A stretch of 64,000 nt of DNA, taken from NCBI RefSeq assembly GCF_017875315.1, contig NZ_JAGGMM010000001.1:124001-188000 (forward strand), in the 5' to 3' direction. This document shows, piece after piece, positions 26,736 through 35,208 of the stretch; the first letter of the stretch is position 1, and each line of letters opens with the position of its first letter. The position numbers were made by a program, and so were the translations under genes. Origin of the DNA: Methanomicrobium sp. W14 (lineage in GTDB: Archaea > Halobacteriota > Methanomicrobia > Methanomicrobiales > Methanomicrobiaceae). The notes under the pieces were generated by a model that did no database searches, was not told where the DNA came from, and saw only the letters and a program-made list of their open reading frames with translations.

Positions 26736-27868
26736 CTGACTGCGGCTCACGGTATTACCTTACAATAAACAAGCGTTGTGTGAAAGTTCCTGTTGCCCTT
26801 TCTTCCATGGCGGGAATAACCGACGCCTCATATGCTCTTTTGAGAAAAGAGAATATTGGAATTGCATTTATAGGCGGTTTTTCTGTCGACGAGCCGACAA
26901 TGAATGCAGGCGCAAAGATGGCTGATGAGGGGCGCCATGAATTCATATGCGGGGACCCTGTCTCGTGTATCCGTGATGAGGTGAAAAAGTTTGAGGGTTC
27001 GGATGTCATTTGTGGCATAAATATCCGTGGAACTTCCCCAAAGTCTTACCTGGACGTTTACTCTGCTGTTGGCAAAGACGTCATATACGAGGTTGATGCG
27101 CACTGCCGGCAGGAGGCTATGATAAATGCAGGTGCGGGTGAATACCTGCTGAAAAACACGGATACTCTTGCAGATATCGTCCGGGCTTTAAATGAGGCCG
27201 GCGCTTATGTCTCAGTCAAGTTTCGCGCCGGTGTAAGTTCAAATGATTCGTCTCTTGCACGTCTTCTCTGGAAGGCAGGTGCTGATATACTGCACGTCGA
27301 CCTGATGGACTTTGGGTCTTCTAAACTTAAGGAGATAAGAAACAGCTGCCCGCTGAAGATTATTGCGAACAATTCCATGAATACCTTCGAGAGGGTGAAG
27401 GAGATGTTTTCGCATGGCGCCGACATGGTATCTCTTGCAAGAAATGCCGACAACGAGACGCTTGAACGCCTCAGGGTTTCAATAGAGGAATATGCGGATG
27501 AGTCCGGGTGGTACAATGCGCCGAAACAGCTCTGCCGTGGAGGTGACCTGAGGGGGCTTGCGTTCTGTTGCATGCCTATAAAACAGTGCCCTCTGATTCC
27601 TGCACTGAAAAAGACGGGGATGTCTCCGAAAAAGTTTCATGACTTAAAAGTGTCTCTTGCCGAGAATACTCCTCTGTCTTCCGGAGAGAGCACATGCTTC
27701 GGAAGTCTTGTATGGTGCTGCAAGAGTTCGACGCCGTGCATGTTCCGTGACATTTCACTGAAACAGGCGGGACTTTCGCACCAGGAGTACATGCGCTTAA
27801 AGAGGCGTCTTTCAGAAGGCATTATAGAAAAGGTGTTTGATGAAAGGAGTGAAGAAGAGTCCTGCTGA
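26732..27868 (+). CDS. methanogenesis marker 9 / dihydrouridine-synthase-like protein
   Basis: A 378-aa protein. The N-terminal ~260 residues form a TIM-barrel like tRNA-dihydrouridine synthase or dihydroorotate dehydrogenase (ALSSMAGITDASYALL, INIRGTSPKSYLDV, VKFRAGVSS, KIIANNSMNTFERVKEMFSHGAD). The C-terminal ~120 residues are cysteine-rich (GLAFCCMPIKQCPL, STCFGSLVWCCKSSTPCMFRD). This arrangement is the methanogenesis-marker-9 family, found across methanogens with no settled function. The cysteines could bind Fe-S or zinc (inference). It overlaps both neighbours and is clearly co-translated with them. Confidence 0.85.
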   Translation: MTDCGSRYYLTINKRCVKVPVALSSMAGITDASYALLRKENIGIAFIGGFSVDEPTMNAGAKMADEGRHEFICGDPVSCIRDEVKKFEGSDVICGINIRGTSPKSYLDVYSAVGKDVIYEVDAHCRQEAMINAGAGEYLLKNTDTLADIVRALNEAGAYVSVKFRAGVSSNDSSLARLLWKAGADILHVDLMDFGSSKLKEIRNSCPLKIIANNSMNTFERVKEMFSHGADMVSLARNADNETLERLRVSIEEYADESGWYNAPKQLCRGGDLRGLAFCCMPIKQCPLIPALKKTGMSPKKFHDLKVSLAENTPLSSGESTCFGSLVWCCKSSTPCMFRDISLKQAGLSHQEYMRLKRRLSEGIIEKVFDERSEEESC

Positions 27869-28682
27869 ACTTGCCCAGATAGCGATGATGCTTGAGGTCT
27901 GCGCCAAGACAAAGCCTGGCAATGTCGACAGATTCCACGATTATGACGACACATGGCTGGAACATTTTCTTGCATCGGCAATCTATGCAAAGCCTGCGTT
28001 TGAAAAGGCCTGCAAATTTAATTTAAACGACCCCGGCGACTGTGGTCTCGGAAGGCTCATCTACGATGCGGTCTCCCTTACGAATACCCATTCGGGTGGC
28101 AACACCCACTTCGGTGCCTTTATTCTTTTAATCCCGCTTCTTGCAGGTGGAGGTATTGAGGGTGCAAAAAAAGCGATAATGACCACTACGGTCGAGGATG
28201 CGGTTTTATTTTACAGGGCTTTTGGTCTTACGAGCGTCAGGATGAACGAGTCCGACGACGAGATTGACGTAAACAGCCCCAGTGCACTGGACCAACTCTG
28301 TGAGAAGAAGATGAACCTCTACGATGTGATGGAGTATTCATCACGGTGCGATATGGTGTCGAAAGAATGGGTGTCAGGCTTTAAACTTACGAGAAAGACT
28401 GCCGACTTCATTCTCAGCTCCGGCAGGGGAAGGGACGTGATACCTGATGCATACATATCGCTTCTCTCTTCTTCGGAGGACACGTTTGTTGAAAAAAAGT
28501 TTGACAGCAAAGTCTCGTTGTGGACGACCGAGACCGCGAAGAAGGTTCTTTTGAAACAGATACCGGCAGAAGCCTTCGACAGGCTGTGTCTTGAAAAGGG
28601 CATAAATCCGGGTTCTACGGCAGACATTATAATTGCAGGTATATTTGTGGCTTTGACGGAAGGATGGGAATGGGACTTCTGA
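27840..28682 (+). CDS. triphosphoribosyl-dephospho-CoA synthase-like (CitG family) protein
   Basis: A 280-aa all-helical CitG/MdcB family protein. Motifs: TKPGNVDRFHDYDDTW near the N-terminus and NTHSGGNTHFGAFILLIPLLAGG, which match the nucleotide-binding motifs of the family. Bacterial CitG makes the citrate lyase prosthetic group from ATP and dephospho-CoA; no citrate lyase is nearby, so that exact role is unlikely. Homologues also occur in C1-transfer (methanopterin) gene clusters. It overlaps the preceding gene by 29 bp and the following one by 13 bp. Confidence 0.85.
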   Translation: MKGVKKSPAELAQIAMMLEVCAKTKPGNVDRFHDYDDTWLEHFLASAIYAKPAFEKACKFNLNDPGDCGLGRLIYDAVSLTNTHSGGNTHFGAFILLIPLLAGGGIEGAKKAIMTTTVEDAVLFYRAFGLTSVRMNESDDEIDVNSPSALDQLCEKKMNLYDVMEYSSRCDMVSKEWVSGFKLTRKTADFILSSGRGRDVIPDAYISLLSSSEDTFVEKKFDSKVSLWTTETAKKVLLKQIPAEAFDRLCLEKGINPGSTADIIIAGIFVALTEGWEWDF

Positions 28683-29221
28683 CTAAAGGAATAAACGAGG
28701 TAATTGCGGTGTCAGGCAAAAACGCCGCACCTGTCGGTATCATAAACCGGAAGGATTTGAGTGTAGTTCTTTTCAAAGGTTCGCATACTTTTGAAAAAGT
28801 TGCCAAAAACAAACTATTTGCAGCGAATTTCATATATGACTCTTTTTTGTATGCAAAGACAGCCTTTGAAGACCTGGATGATGAATTTTTTGAGGAGCAG
28901 TCTTTTGGCGGGTATACGTTTTATACCCTGAAGGGGGCGGAAGCCTGGATTCTCTTTGAGGCTGAAGAGGTTCGTATAACAAATGAGTCGTGCATCTACA
29001 GCCTGCGCCCGTTGAAAGAGACCGTAGTAAGTCCTGTTATACATCCCGTAAACCGCGGTTTCAACAGCATTATAGATGCGGCTGTCCACGCGACAAGATA
29101 TGTGCACAGCGGCGACGAAAACCTGAAAAAACTTATAGAATACGACCTATCGGTTGCAAAAAAGTGCGGCGGTGAACGTGAACTTCTTGCAGCTGAATTT
29201 TTGAGAAATTATATTGAGTGA
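28670..29221 (+). CDS. DUF447 family FMN-binding-like protein
   Basis: A 183-aa protein of the DUF447 family, whose fold resembles flavin-binding split barrels (family knowledge). Visible blocks: GINEVIAVSGKNAAPVGII at the N-terminus, a central SFGGYTFYTLKGAEAWI and a C-terminal HPVNRGFNSIIDAAVHATRY. ATG 28670 is used because GGAAGG sits 6 bp upstream; ATG 28664 is also in frame. It is the last gene of the operon with the marker-9 and CitG-like proteins. DUF447 and CitG-like genes travel together in C1 clusters, so a shared cofactor role is likely but undefined. Confidence 0.85.
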   Translation: MGLLTKGINEVIAVSGKNAAPVGIINRKDLSVVLFKGSHTFEKVAKNKLFAANFIYDSFLYAKTAFEDLDDEFFEEQSFGGYTFYTLKGAEAWILFEAEEVRITNESCIYSLRPLKETVVSPVIHPVNRGFNSIIDAAVHATRYVHSGDENLKKLIEYDLSVAKKCGGERELLAAEFLRNYIE

Positions 29222-29271
29222 CTAATTTATTCTTTAGGACTTAATTAACTTAAAAAAGATTATTTTTAGAT

Positions 29272-29658
29272 TTAGATCTTTGAAAGGATCTGGGCTGTCC
29301 CGTCGTTGAAGTTTCCTGTTGCAACAATGGTCCCGTTGTCTTTCTTGAACGGCACTGAGAAGACTGCTCCTATTTTTAGATCAACTGAATCATTATCAGC
29401 TGGGGCCATACCTTCCTGTGTAACAGTTATGTTGTCCAGTTTGGAAACGTCTGCTCCTGCAAAGACTGTAAATTCGACATATCCTGTGCTGTTTGTTGAA
29501 GGCTGAAGTGTAACATCCTTCTGTGAACTTGTTTCAAGGTCATCTGCCAGACCAAACACGAATACTGCAATTACCGCTGCGAGAATGACCGTAATTGCCA
29601 CCATGAGAATAACACCTATTACAGGTGATACTGCCTCTTCTTTTTCTGTGAATTTCAT
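29272..29658 (-). CDS. archaeal type IV pilin-like protein
   Basis: A 128-aa precursor. The N-terminus MKFTEKEEAVSPVIGVILMVAI is a class III (prepilin peptidase) signal, with cleavage expected before the AVSPVIG stretch. One hydrophobic helix follows to about residue 36, then a Thr/Asn/Asp-rich extracellular domain. The gene is monocistronic; AGGTGAT at 29663-29669 is the ribosome site and ATATAAAT at 29701-29708 a TATA box. It probably forms an adhesion-type pilus subunit; no assembly ATPase is nearby. Confidence 0.9.
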   Translation of the reverse strand: MKFTEKEEAVSPVIGVILMVAITVILAAVIAVFVFGLADDLETSSQKDVTLQPSTNSTGYVEFTVFAGADVSKLDNITVTQEGMAPADNDSVDLKIGAVFSVPFKKDNGTIVATGNFNDGTAQILSKI

Positions 29659-29662
29659 TCAA

Positions 29663-29709
29663 ATCACCTAAAATGCCAATCAGAATAACGCGTGAATGGC
29701 ATATAAATT
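29663..29709 (-). promoter_or_regulatory. pilin promoter and ribosome binding site
   Basis: On the minus strand, TTTATAT (29701-29708) lies about 45 bp before the pilin ATG, and AGGTGAT (29663-29669) lies 4 bp before it. This gives a short leader with a near-consensus archaeal ribosome site. Confidence 0.55.
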
Positions 29710-29880
29710 ATTTTATCATCACTATATCCGATTTATATATTTAAAAGCATTGGGAAGTCTTCTGAAATTTAAACAAGATGCTTAAGTAATCAGTATATTG
29801 TGAAACAAATAGATCATATCTCCTGTCAAAAGGAAAAAAAATTTATAATGTATATTCATAGTAACTATATAACTGGGTTC

Positions 29881-30330
29881 CTAAATATCCTCGATTATTA
29901 AAGAAAAATAATCGTCCATCTCGGATACTTTGTTATTCGGTGCGAGTGCGTTGACAAATCCCCTGATATATGCGGCACTTACTCTCCTGTTTGAAAAAAA
30001 CTCCTGATATCCGCTTTTCATATCTTTTTTAATCATGATTTTTTTTCTTCCGGTCTTGTTGTCACCAGAGGTTTCGTATGTAATTCCCGAAACCAGAAGG
30101 ATTCCTTCAAGAATTGTTTTGACATCCATTCTCGGGTTCATACGCCTTAATATCTCTTCTGCATCCTGTTTTCCCATATCACGTGAGATAATCTCTATCT
30201 TTTCTATAACCAGAGGGTCATTGTCCTTTATAAGCCTGCTTAAAATCTCATTCGATCTGTCCGCCGGCTTCCAGTCACGTGACAGCTTTAAGAGCTGCCA
30301 GTCCCGTGCAAAGGAGCTGGAATTAGGCAT
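29881..30330 (-). CDS. hypothetical protein
   Basis: A 149-aa soluble, mostly helical, charged protein that I do not recognise. The N-terminal half (LSRDWKPADRSNEILSRLIKDNDPLVIEKIEIISRDMG) looks like packed helices. The centre has KTILEGILLVSGITYE and the C-terminus ANKVSEMDDYFSLI-like acidic text. It follows the small membrane protein by 7 bp and is the last gene of the thiD-Lrp unit. Coding status is supported by operon spacing and even amino-acid composition. Confidence 0.65.
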   Translation of the reverse strand: MPNSSSFARDWQLLKLSRDWKPADRSNEILSRLIKDNDPLVIEKIEIISRDMGKQDAEEILRRMNPRMDVKTILEGILLVSGITYETSGDNKTGRKKIMIKKDMKSGYQEFFSNRRVSAAYIRGFVNALAPNNKVSEMDDYFSLIIEDI

Positions 30331-30337
30331 ATCTGCT

Positions 30338-30616
30338 TCATCCCCTTACAATCGAAAAGATCATTGCGCAGATACCTATAATTACAAGGAGCCGCGAGAA
30401 TAACGCCGACCAGAAAATCCAGAATTCATCCGCCGTAAAAAGCGGCGTTATGTCCGGGAGAACGATTCCTATTATGAGAACGAAAAGCCCGTACATCAGA
30501 ATAAGAAGGCTTTTCTGCTTGACTATTTTGTATGCGTCATAGAGATAGACTATCAGTGCTCCGCCAAGTGCAAGAGTTATAATTGCAAGTACCCGCTCCA
30601 TCAGTTCAATTTCCAT
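30338..30616 (-). CDS. small three-helix membrane protein
   Basis: A 92-aa protein with three predicted membrane segments: AIITLALGGALIVYLYDAY, SLLILMYGLFVLIIGIVLP and SRLLVIIGICAMIFSIV. It overlaps the end of the Lrp-type regulator gene by 11 bp, so it is co-translated with it. Function unknown. Small membrane proteins paired with a transcription regulator sometimes sense or relay membrane signals, but there is no direct evidence here. Confidence 0.7.
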   Translation of the reverse strand: MEIELMERVLAIITLALGGALIVYLYDAYKIVKQKSLLILMYGLFVLIIGIVLPDITPLFTADEFWIFWSALFSRLLVIIGICAMIFSIVRG

Positions 30617-31073
30617 GTAAATCGTATTCCTCCATGTTCCAGAATTGTTCTTTCACTTTTTTTACGGTCAGTATCGGCTTTATGTCCCTGACGCCGGGAA
30701 GTTCACTTAAAGGTATCAGGATATCGGATTTAAGTTCTGCAATTTCGTGGACGCGAACCTTGGCGAGGAAATCGCTCGGCTCAAGCGTCTCGTAAACTTC
30801 GAGAACATGGTCCATTCTGAGAAGAAACTGCTCCACATCAGGTTTTTGCAATGGGTCAATCGAGATTGAAAGAAAAACAATGATAGAATTTTTGAAAAAT
30901 TCAGGGTTCACAACTATTGTAAAACGCTGGATAATACCACTGGACTTTAATTTTTCAATCCTTTTAAAAACCGTAGACGGAGCAATGTTCAGCTTTTTTC
31001 CAAGATCAGCCATAGACGTTCTGCCGTCTTTTGCAAGTTCACTCAAAATCGAATTATCTACTTTATCCAACAT
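30606..31073 (-). CDS. Lrp/AsnC family transcriptional regulator
   Basis: A 155-aa regulator. The N-terminal winged helix-turn-helix (residues ~3-60) is LDKVDNSILSELAKDGRTS...IAPSTVFKRIEKLKSSGII. The C-terminal RAM/ligand domain begins near VVNPEFFKNSIIVFLSISI. Family members bind amino acids or related metabolites and act as octamers. It starts only 19 bp after the thiD stop, with GGTAAG as a weak ribosome site, so it is probably transcribed with thiD. Confidence 0.92.
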   Translation of the reverse strand: MLDKVDNSILSELAKDGRTSMADLGKKLNIAPSTVFKRIEKLKSSGIIQRFTIVVNPEFFKNSIIVFLSISIDPLQKPDVEQFLLRMDHVLEVYETLEPSDFLAKVRVHEIAELKSDILIPLSELPGVRDIKPILTVKKVKEQFWNMEEYDLHGN

Positions 31074-31092
31074 CTTACCAGTTTTTTAAAAT

Positions 31093-31908
31093 CTAATTTT
31101 TGTGGATATAATCTTTATTGTTTGATAAATCTATTTTTATGGGATAAGGATTTATGCTGTAATAGCCGTTTCTTGACACATATGCATGTTTTATTGCAGA
31201 TTCGATAAGCCTCTTTGCCTCAGCGCATGATTCACGGACATTTTTTCCAAGTGACAGCCCTGCAGTTACGGCAGCAGAGAGTGCACACCCTGTGCCGTGT
31301 ATGTCGTATGAAAACCGTGCGCCTGAAATCTTTTCAAATCCGAAACTTCCTATAAGGTAATCCTCAGAATAGGGTCCTTTCATGTGTCCGCCCTTTATAA
31401 GAACGTTTTTTGCTCCCATCCCAAGGATTATTTTTCCTGCTGAAAGAATCTCCTCTTCTGAAGATATTTTTTCAAGACCTGACAATGCGCACGCTTCCGG
31501 GATGTTTGGAGTAACAAGTGTGCATTCAGGTATAAGAGTTTTTTTAAGTGTCTCAACCGATTTTCCGTTTGAAAGGGCTTTTCCGCTTGTCGAGACCATT
31601 ACTGGGTCGATTACAAGCAGAACATCTGAAGGAAGAGACTTAAAGACTGCTTCAATAATTTCAGCTGAAGGCATCATGCCGCATTTTACGGCAGATATTT
31701 CAAATTCCTCAAAAACCGATTCTATCTGGCGGGACACGGCATCAGTGCTGCAGCTCCATATACCGTTGACATTTGCCGGGTTCTGGGCGGTTATAGAAGT
31801 TATAACACAGCATCCCCAGACCCCGCATGACGAGAATGTCTTAAGATCAGCCTGAATTCCGGCCCCGCCTCCTGAATCCGAGCCTGCAATGGTACATGCG
31901 CAGGGCAT
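31093..31908 (-). CDS. thiD: hydroxymethylpyrimidine/phosphomethylpyrimidine kinase
   Basis: A 271-aa ribokinase-fold kinase that phosphorylates HMP and HMP-P for thiamine synthesis. CTIAGSDSGGGAGIQADLKTF is the N-terminal signature, VLIKGGHMKG and HGTGCALSAAVTAGL the substrate and anion-hole motifs. ATG 31908 is chosen because GAGG lies 5 bp upstream; the ATG at 31926 adds six residues with no family match. The ThiN extension found in many archaeal ThiD proteins is absent. Downstream are an Lrp regulator, a small membrane protein and a hypothetical. Confidence 0.93.
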   Translation of the reverse strand: MPCACTIAGSDSGGGAGIQADLKTFSSCGVWGCCVITSITAQNPANVNGIWSCSTDAVSRQIESVFEEFEISAVKCGMMPSAEIIEAVFKSLPSDVLLVIDPVMVSTSGKALSNGKSVETLKKTLIPECTLVTPNIPEACALSGLEKISSEEEILSAGKIILGMGAKNVLIKGGHMKGPYSEDYLIGSFGFEKISGARFSYDIHGTGCALSAAVTAGLSLGKNVRESCAEAKRLIESAIKHAYVSRNGYYSINPYPIKIDLSNNKDYIHKN

Positions 31909-32039
31909 ATGCGCCTCTTTCATCATTTTTTGTATATACTTAATCCTCTTTGAAATTATTCAACCTGGTCTGGTGCAGATTTTACACTGCTGAATATCCG
32001 TTGAGCATACTTTTTGTATAGAACAGGGCAACATTATTT

Positions 32040-33365
32040 ATGGATGTCGAGGAATTCGCAAGGCGGGAGCTTTCCCGCGGTGCGGATGAAAATTCTGTAA
32101 TAAAAAGGCTGATAGAAAATATTATTGAAATAAAAGGCTGCAACCGTGAATATGCCTCTGATTTTGCAAAAGCCGTTGTGCAGGAGGTAAAAAATTCGTC
32201 CGGTCACGGGGGAGATTTTTTAACATATTACAAGTCCGGAGTCAGCATGGGAAGCTTCGGTGTCGGTTCAAGAGGGACAGGCGACTTTTTTGCCCACAGG
32301 CAGTTCCCGAAGATAATCGGAAGGAGCAGTGCGGATGTGGGAGTCGACGAGATGGACGATGCCGGGGTTGTCAGTGCAAACGGGCAGTACATCATAACTA
32401 CCGTTGACGGCATGCATTCAAGGCTTTCCGAGTTTCCGTTTCTTGCAGGATTTCATGTAACCCGCGCAACCCTGCGCGATGCATACGTTATGGGTGCAAA
32501 GCCCGTTGCCCTGATATCGGACATTCATGTCGCAGACGACGGCGATGTTGCAAAGCTCTTCGACTACACCGCAGGTATATCGGTTGTGAGCGAGATGATG
32601 AACGTTCCTCTTGTATCAGGCTCAACCCTCAGGATAGGAGGCGACATGGTCCTTGGGGAGCGTATGACAGGGTGTGTGGGTGCCGTAGGTGTTGCAGAGC
32701 ACGTAACGAAGCGGTCTGCGACTGTTCCTGGAGATATCCTTCTTATGACCGAAGGTGCTGGAGGAGGAACGATTGCAACGGCAGCTATATACTCCGGCTT
32801 TCCCGGGGTTGTTGAAAAGACAATAAATCTCTCGTTTCTGAAGGCCTGTGAGGCTCTCATATCAAGCGATATCTTCGGTGAAGTCCACTCGATGACAGAT
32901 GTCACGAACGGCGGCCTGCGCGGGGATGTATACGAGATGGCCGAAACGGCGGGGTGTCGCATAGTGATAGAGGAGGAGAACCTCAGGAGTCTTGTCGAAC
33001 CTGATGTTTTGAAGATGCTTGACACTCTTAAAATCGATTATCTCGGGGTATCTCTTGACGCGCTTTTAATCGTGGCGCCTGAAAGTGCCGAACAGAGGAT
33101 AAAAGACGTTATTGAGTCGGCAGGAGTTGCAGTAAAAAGGGTAGGATATGCTACAGAGGGGCCTTCTGATTCGAAGATTCTGGTAAACGGTGAATTAAAA
33201 GACTTCACCCCGAAATTTCGTGAGTCCGCGTATACCCCGGTCAAAAAGGTTGCGGACAAGACCAAATGCGATTTTGAGGAGATGAAAAAGAAAGTCGAAA
33301 AATCCGCGGATGAGGCTGTAAAGAAAAAGGAGCGTGTCTTAAAAGTACTCCGGGAACGCTACTAA
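32040..33365 (+). CDS. AIR synthase-related (PurM/HypE superfamily) protein with N- and C-terminal extensions
   Basis: A 441-aa protein. The AIRS core covers roughly residues 90-380, with GDFFAHRQFPKII, DDAGVVSANGQYIITTVDGM, VMGAKPVALISDIH and MTDVTNGGLRGDVYEMAE. An extra N-terminal helical region of about 60 residues (EEFARRELSRGADENSV) and a lysine-rich C-terminal tail (KKKVEKSADEAVKKKERVLKVL) frame it. The superfamily uses ATP to activate an oxygen or to dehydrate thiocarboxamide; this member's reaction is not known. A relation to the methanogenesis-marker-2 AIRS proteins is possible. The gene stands alone. Confidence 0.8.
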   Translation: MDVEEFARRELSRGADENSVIKRLIENIIEIKGCNREYASDFAKAVVQEVKNSSGHGGDFLTYYKSGVSMGSFGVGSRGTGDFFAHRQFPKIIGRSSADVGVDEMDDAGVVSANGQYIITTVDGMHSRLSEFPFLAGFHVTRATLRDAYVMGAKPVALISDIHVADDGDVAKLFDYTAGISVVSEMMNVPLVSGSTLRIGGDMVLGERMTGCVGAVGVAEHVTKRSATVPGDILLMTEGAGGGTIATAAIYSGFPGVVEKTINLSFLKACEALISSDIFGEVHSMTDVTNGGLRGDVYEMAETAGCRIVIEEENLRSLVEPDVLKMLDTLKIDYLGVSLDALLIVAPESAEQRIKDVIESAGVAVKRVGYATEGPSDSKILVNGELKDFTPKFRESAYTPVKKVADKTKCDFEEMKKKVEKSADEAVKKKERVLKVLRERY

Positions 33366-33499
33366 GTCTTTGGACAAATCCTATCTCAGTATTTTAAGGG
33401 ATTAGAAGAACCGGAAAAAGGAAATTAAAGAGTATTCCTAAATAAATTCTTAAAAAATAAAACAAAATAATTATGAAAACCAAAAATAAAAAAATAAGA

Positions 33500-34183
33500 C
33501 TATTTTTTAGGTTTTATTCCCGATGCGCATATGTTGAAGGCAAAGTACGGTATTTTTTCCTCTACAAACGGCTCAAATTTTTTTGTAATCTGGTATATCT
33601 GCGGTTTTAAGTCCACGTGGGCAAAAGAGCACCTTTCGACGGAAATGTCTGTAAATCCAGCACTAAAGAAGATGTCATACAGTTCATGCTCCTTGTAATA
33701 GTGCTCGCCGAAACTTCCCATGCCTACCCGGTTGACATGAAGTTTCTCACCTATCCTGTAGGCTGCCGGCACAATCGCCGTAAAGACATTTTTCCCGAGA
33801 GTGCATATTGAAACAGCACCTCCCGGCTTTAAAACACGGAAAATCTCCTCAAGTGTCCCTGCAGGGTCCTGGAGGTATGAAAAAGCAAGAATGCTGGATA
33901 TGCAGTCAAAGGTTTCGCTTTTGAATGGAAGGACTTCTGCTGTCCCTTCAAAGACCTCTGAGTTGTTCCTGCACTTTGCTTTTTTTATCATTCCTCTGCT
34001 TATGTCTATCCCAAATGCAACACCGCCGGATTTAAGGTACCTCTGCATGAAAAGACCTGTCCCGCACCCCAGGTCCAGGAGTTTTGCACCTTTGGGGAGT
34101 TTTTTCGATACGCTTGAACATATATGCCCGTAGTAAATTCTGCCCTGGTTTTTGTCGTAATGGCTGTCGTAATTTTCCGCCAT
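33500..34183 (-). CDS. class I SAM-dependent methyltransferase
   Basis: A 227-aa Methyltransf_11-type enzyme: motif I LLDLGCGTG near residues 36-44, FGIDISRGMIKKA next, then LPFKSETFDCISSILAFSYL and EEIFRVLKPGGAVSI. It is not of the transporter-linked subfamily seen at 1-14 kb (it lacks the DYW..RS N-terminus and the WTLP motif). It is the last gene of the ten-gene minus-strand operon, 26 bp after the RFC-like gene. Substrate unknown. Confidence 0.85.
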   Translation of the reverse strand: MAENYDSHYDKNQGRIYYGHICSSVSKKLPKGAKLLDLGCGTGLFMQRYLKSGGVAFGIDISRGMIKKAKCRNNSEVFEGTAEVLPFKSETFDCISSILAFSYLQDPAGTLEEIFRVLKPGGAVSICTLGKNVFTAIVPAAYRIGEKLHVNRVGMGSFGEHYYKEHELYDIFFSAGFTDISVERCSFAHVDLKPQIYQITKKFEPFVEEKIPYFAFNICASGIKPKK

Positions 34184-34209
34184 CAGGTCATAATGGGCCG
34201 ATACTTTAG

Positions 34210-35208
34210 TCAGTTGAATACCTCCGCGATAATTCTTGAAAGAAGAGCGTTGATTTGTATGAATTCATTTCCTGCACTGCACATCATGTAATCGGCGTCC
34301 GAAAGTGCTATTGCAATCCGTTTGTCGTTGTATTCACGTTTTGCAGCATTTGAGAGCTCCTGTATTACCTCTTTTCCTGAGAGCCCGTATTCTATCATAA
34401 GCATCTCGGCTGTTTCGCAGGATTTTTTGAAGTCTTTTCTTTGCAGGGACGAGAAAAGCGATGACGATATTGCAGACGTTTCAGAGTCTGAGAGTTCTGT
34501 AGGGTCAATGTCTCCTCCGCTTTCTATGCTCACCTGAAGGTATGTTATCGCCTTTCTACAGTCTCCGTTTGAAATTCCTGCAATCAATTCGATTTCGTCG
34601 TCAGTTACCGTTCCCGGGAGAATGCCTTCTTTTTCGAGTATTTTTTTAAGAAGGTCTGATATAAGCTCAGTGTCAAGCGGTGAGAAGAAAAGGGGCAGGC
34701 ACCTCGATGCAACAGGTGGGATTATTGCGGTCTGTTGTCTTGACACGAGGACAAACCTGCATGTTTTGCTGTATTTCTCCATAATACGCCTGAGAGCTGC
34801 CTGTGCGTCAAAGGAAAGTTCCCCTGCATCCTCGAAGACGACTATTTTGAATTCGGCGTTGAAAGGCTTCATTGAGGCGTACCACTTTACAATGTGCTTG
34901 AAATTTGAAATCAGGCTCTCTTCTTTCTGGTATAAATGGGAAAATTTCTCCTCGTTTTCAAGCCATGCCTTACCCTGCCTGAAAAGCGTCCCTGCGGGGA
35001 TTACACTTACGTTTACAGAGTAGTCGTCGCCGAAGACCTCTTTTCCAACAGCCTCAACAGAAACGCTTTTTCCGGTTCCATGGGGGCCGAAAAAAAGCAT
35101 ATGAGGAATATTGCGGTTTTCTGAAAAACCTTTTAGATGCTCTTTGACTTTGTCCTGACCACAGATATCATCAAAATTATCAGGTCTGTATTTCTCTATC
35201 CACAGCAT
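34210..35208 (-). CDS. second replication factor C small-subunit paralogue (degenerate Walker B)
   Basis: A 332-aa clamp-loader AAA+ protein beginning MLWIEKYRPDNFDDICGQ. Walker A is intact (GPHGTGKS), but the DEAD-box Walker B of normal RFC subunits is replaced by VVFEDAGELSFD. The SRC motif is kept (ASRCLPLFF). The canonical small subunit in this window (43607-44584) has FLDEADALT. Several Methanomicrobia and haloarchaea carry two RFC small subunits plus a large one; this fits the second. It may have low ATPase activity and a structural role (inference). It overlaps the phosphopantothenate synthetase gene by 29 bp. Confidence 0.88.
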   Translation of the reverse strand: MLWIEKYRPDNFDDICGQDKVKEHLKGFSENRNIPHMLFFGPHGTGKSVSVEAVGKEVFGDDYSVNVSVIPAGTLFRQGKAWLENEEKFSHLYQKEESLISNFKHIVKWYASMKPFNAEFKIVVFEDAGELSFDAQAALRRIMEKYSKTCRFVLVSRQQTAIIPPVASRCLPLFFSPLDTELISDLLKKILEKEGILPGTVTDDEIELIAGISNGDCRKAITYLQVSIESGGDIDPTELSDSETSAISSSLFSSLQRKDFKKSCETAEMLMIEYGLSGKEVIQELSNAAKREYNDKRIAIALSDADYMMCSAGNEFIQINALLSRIIAEVFN

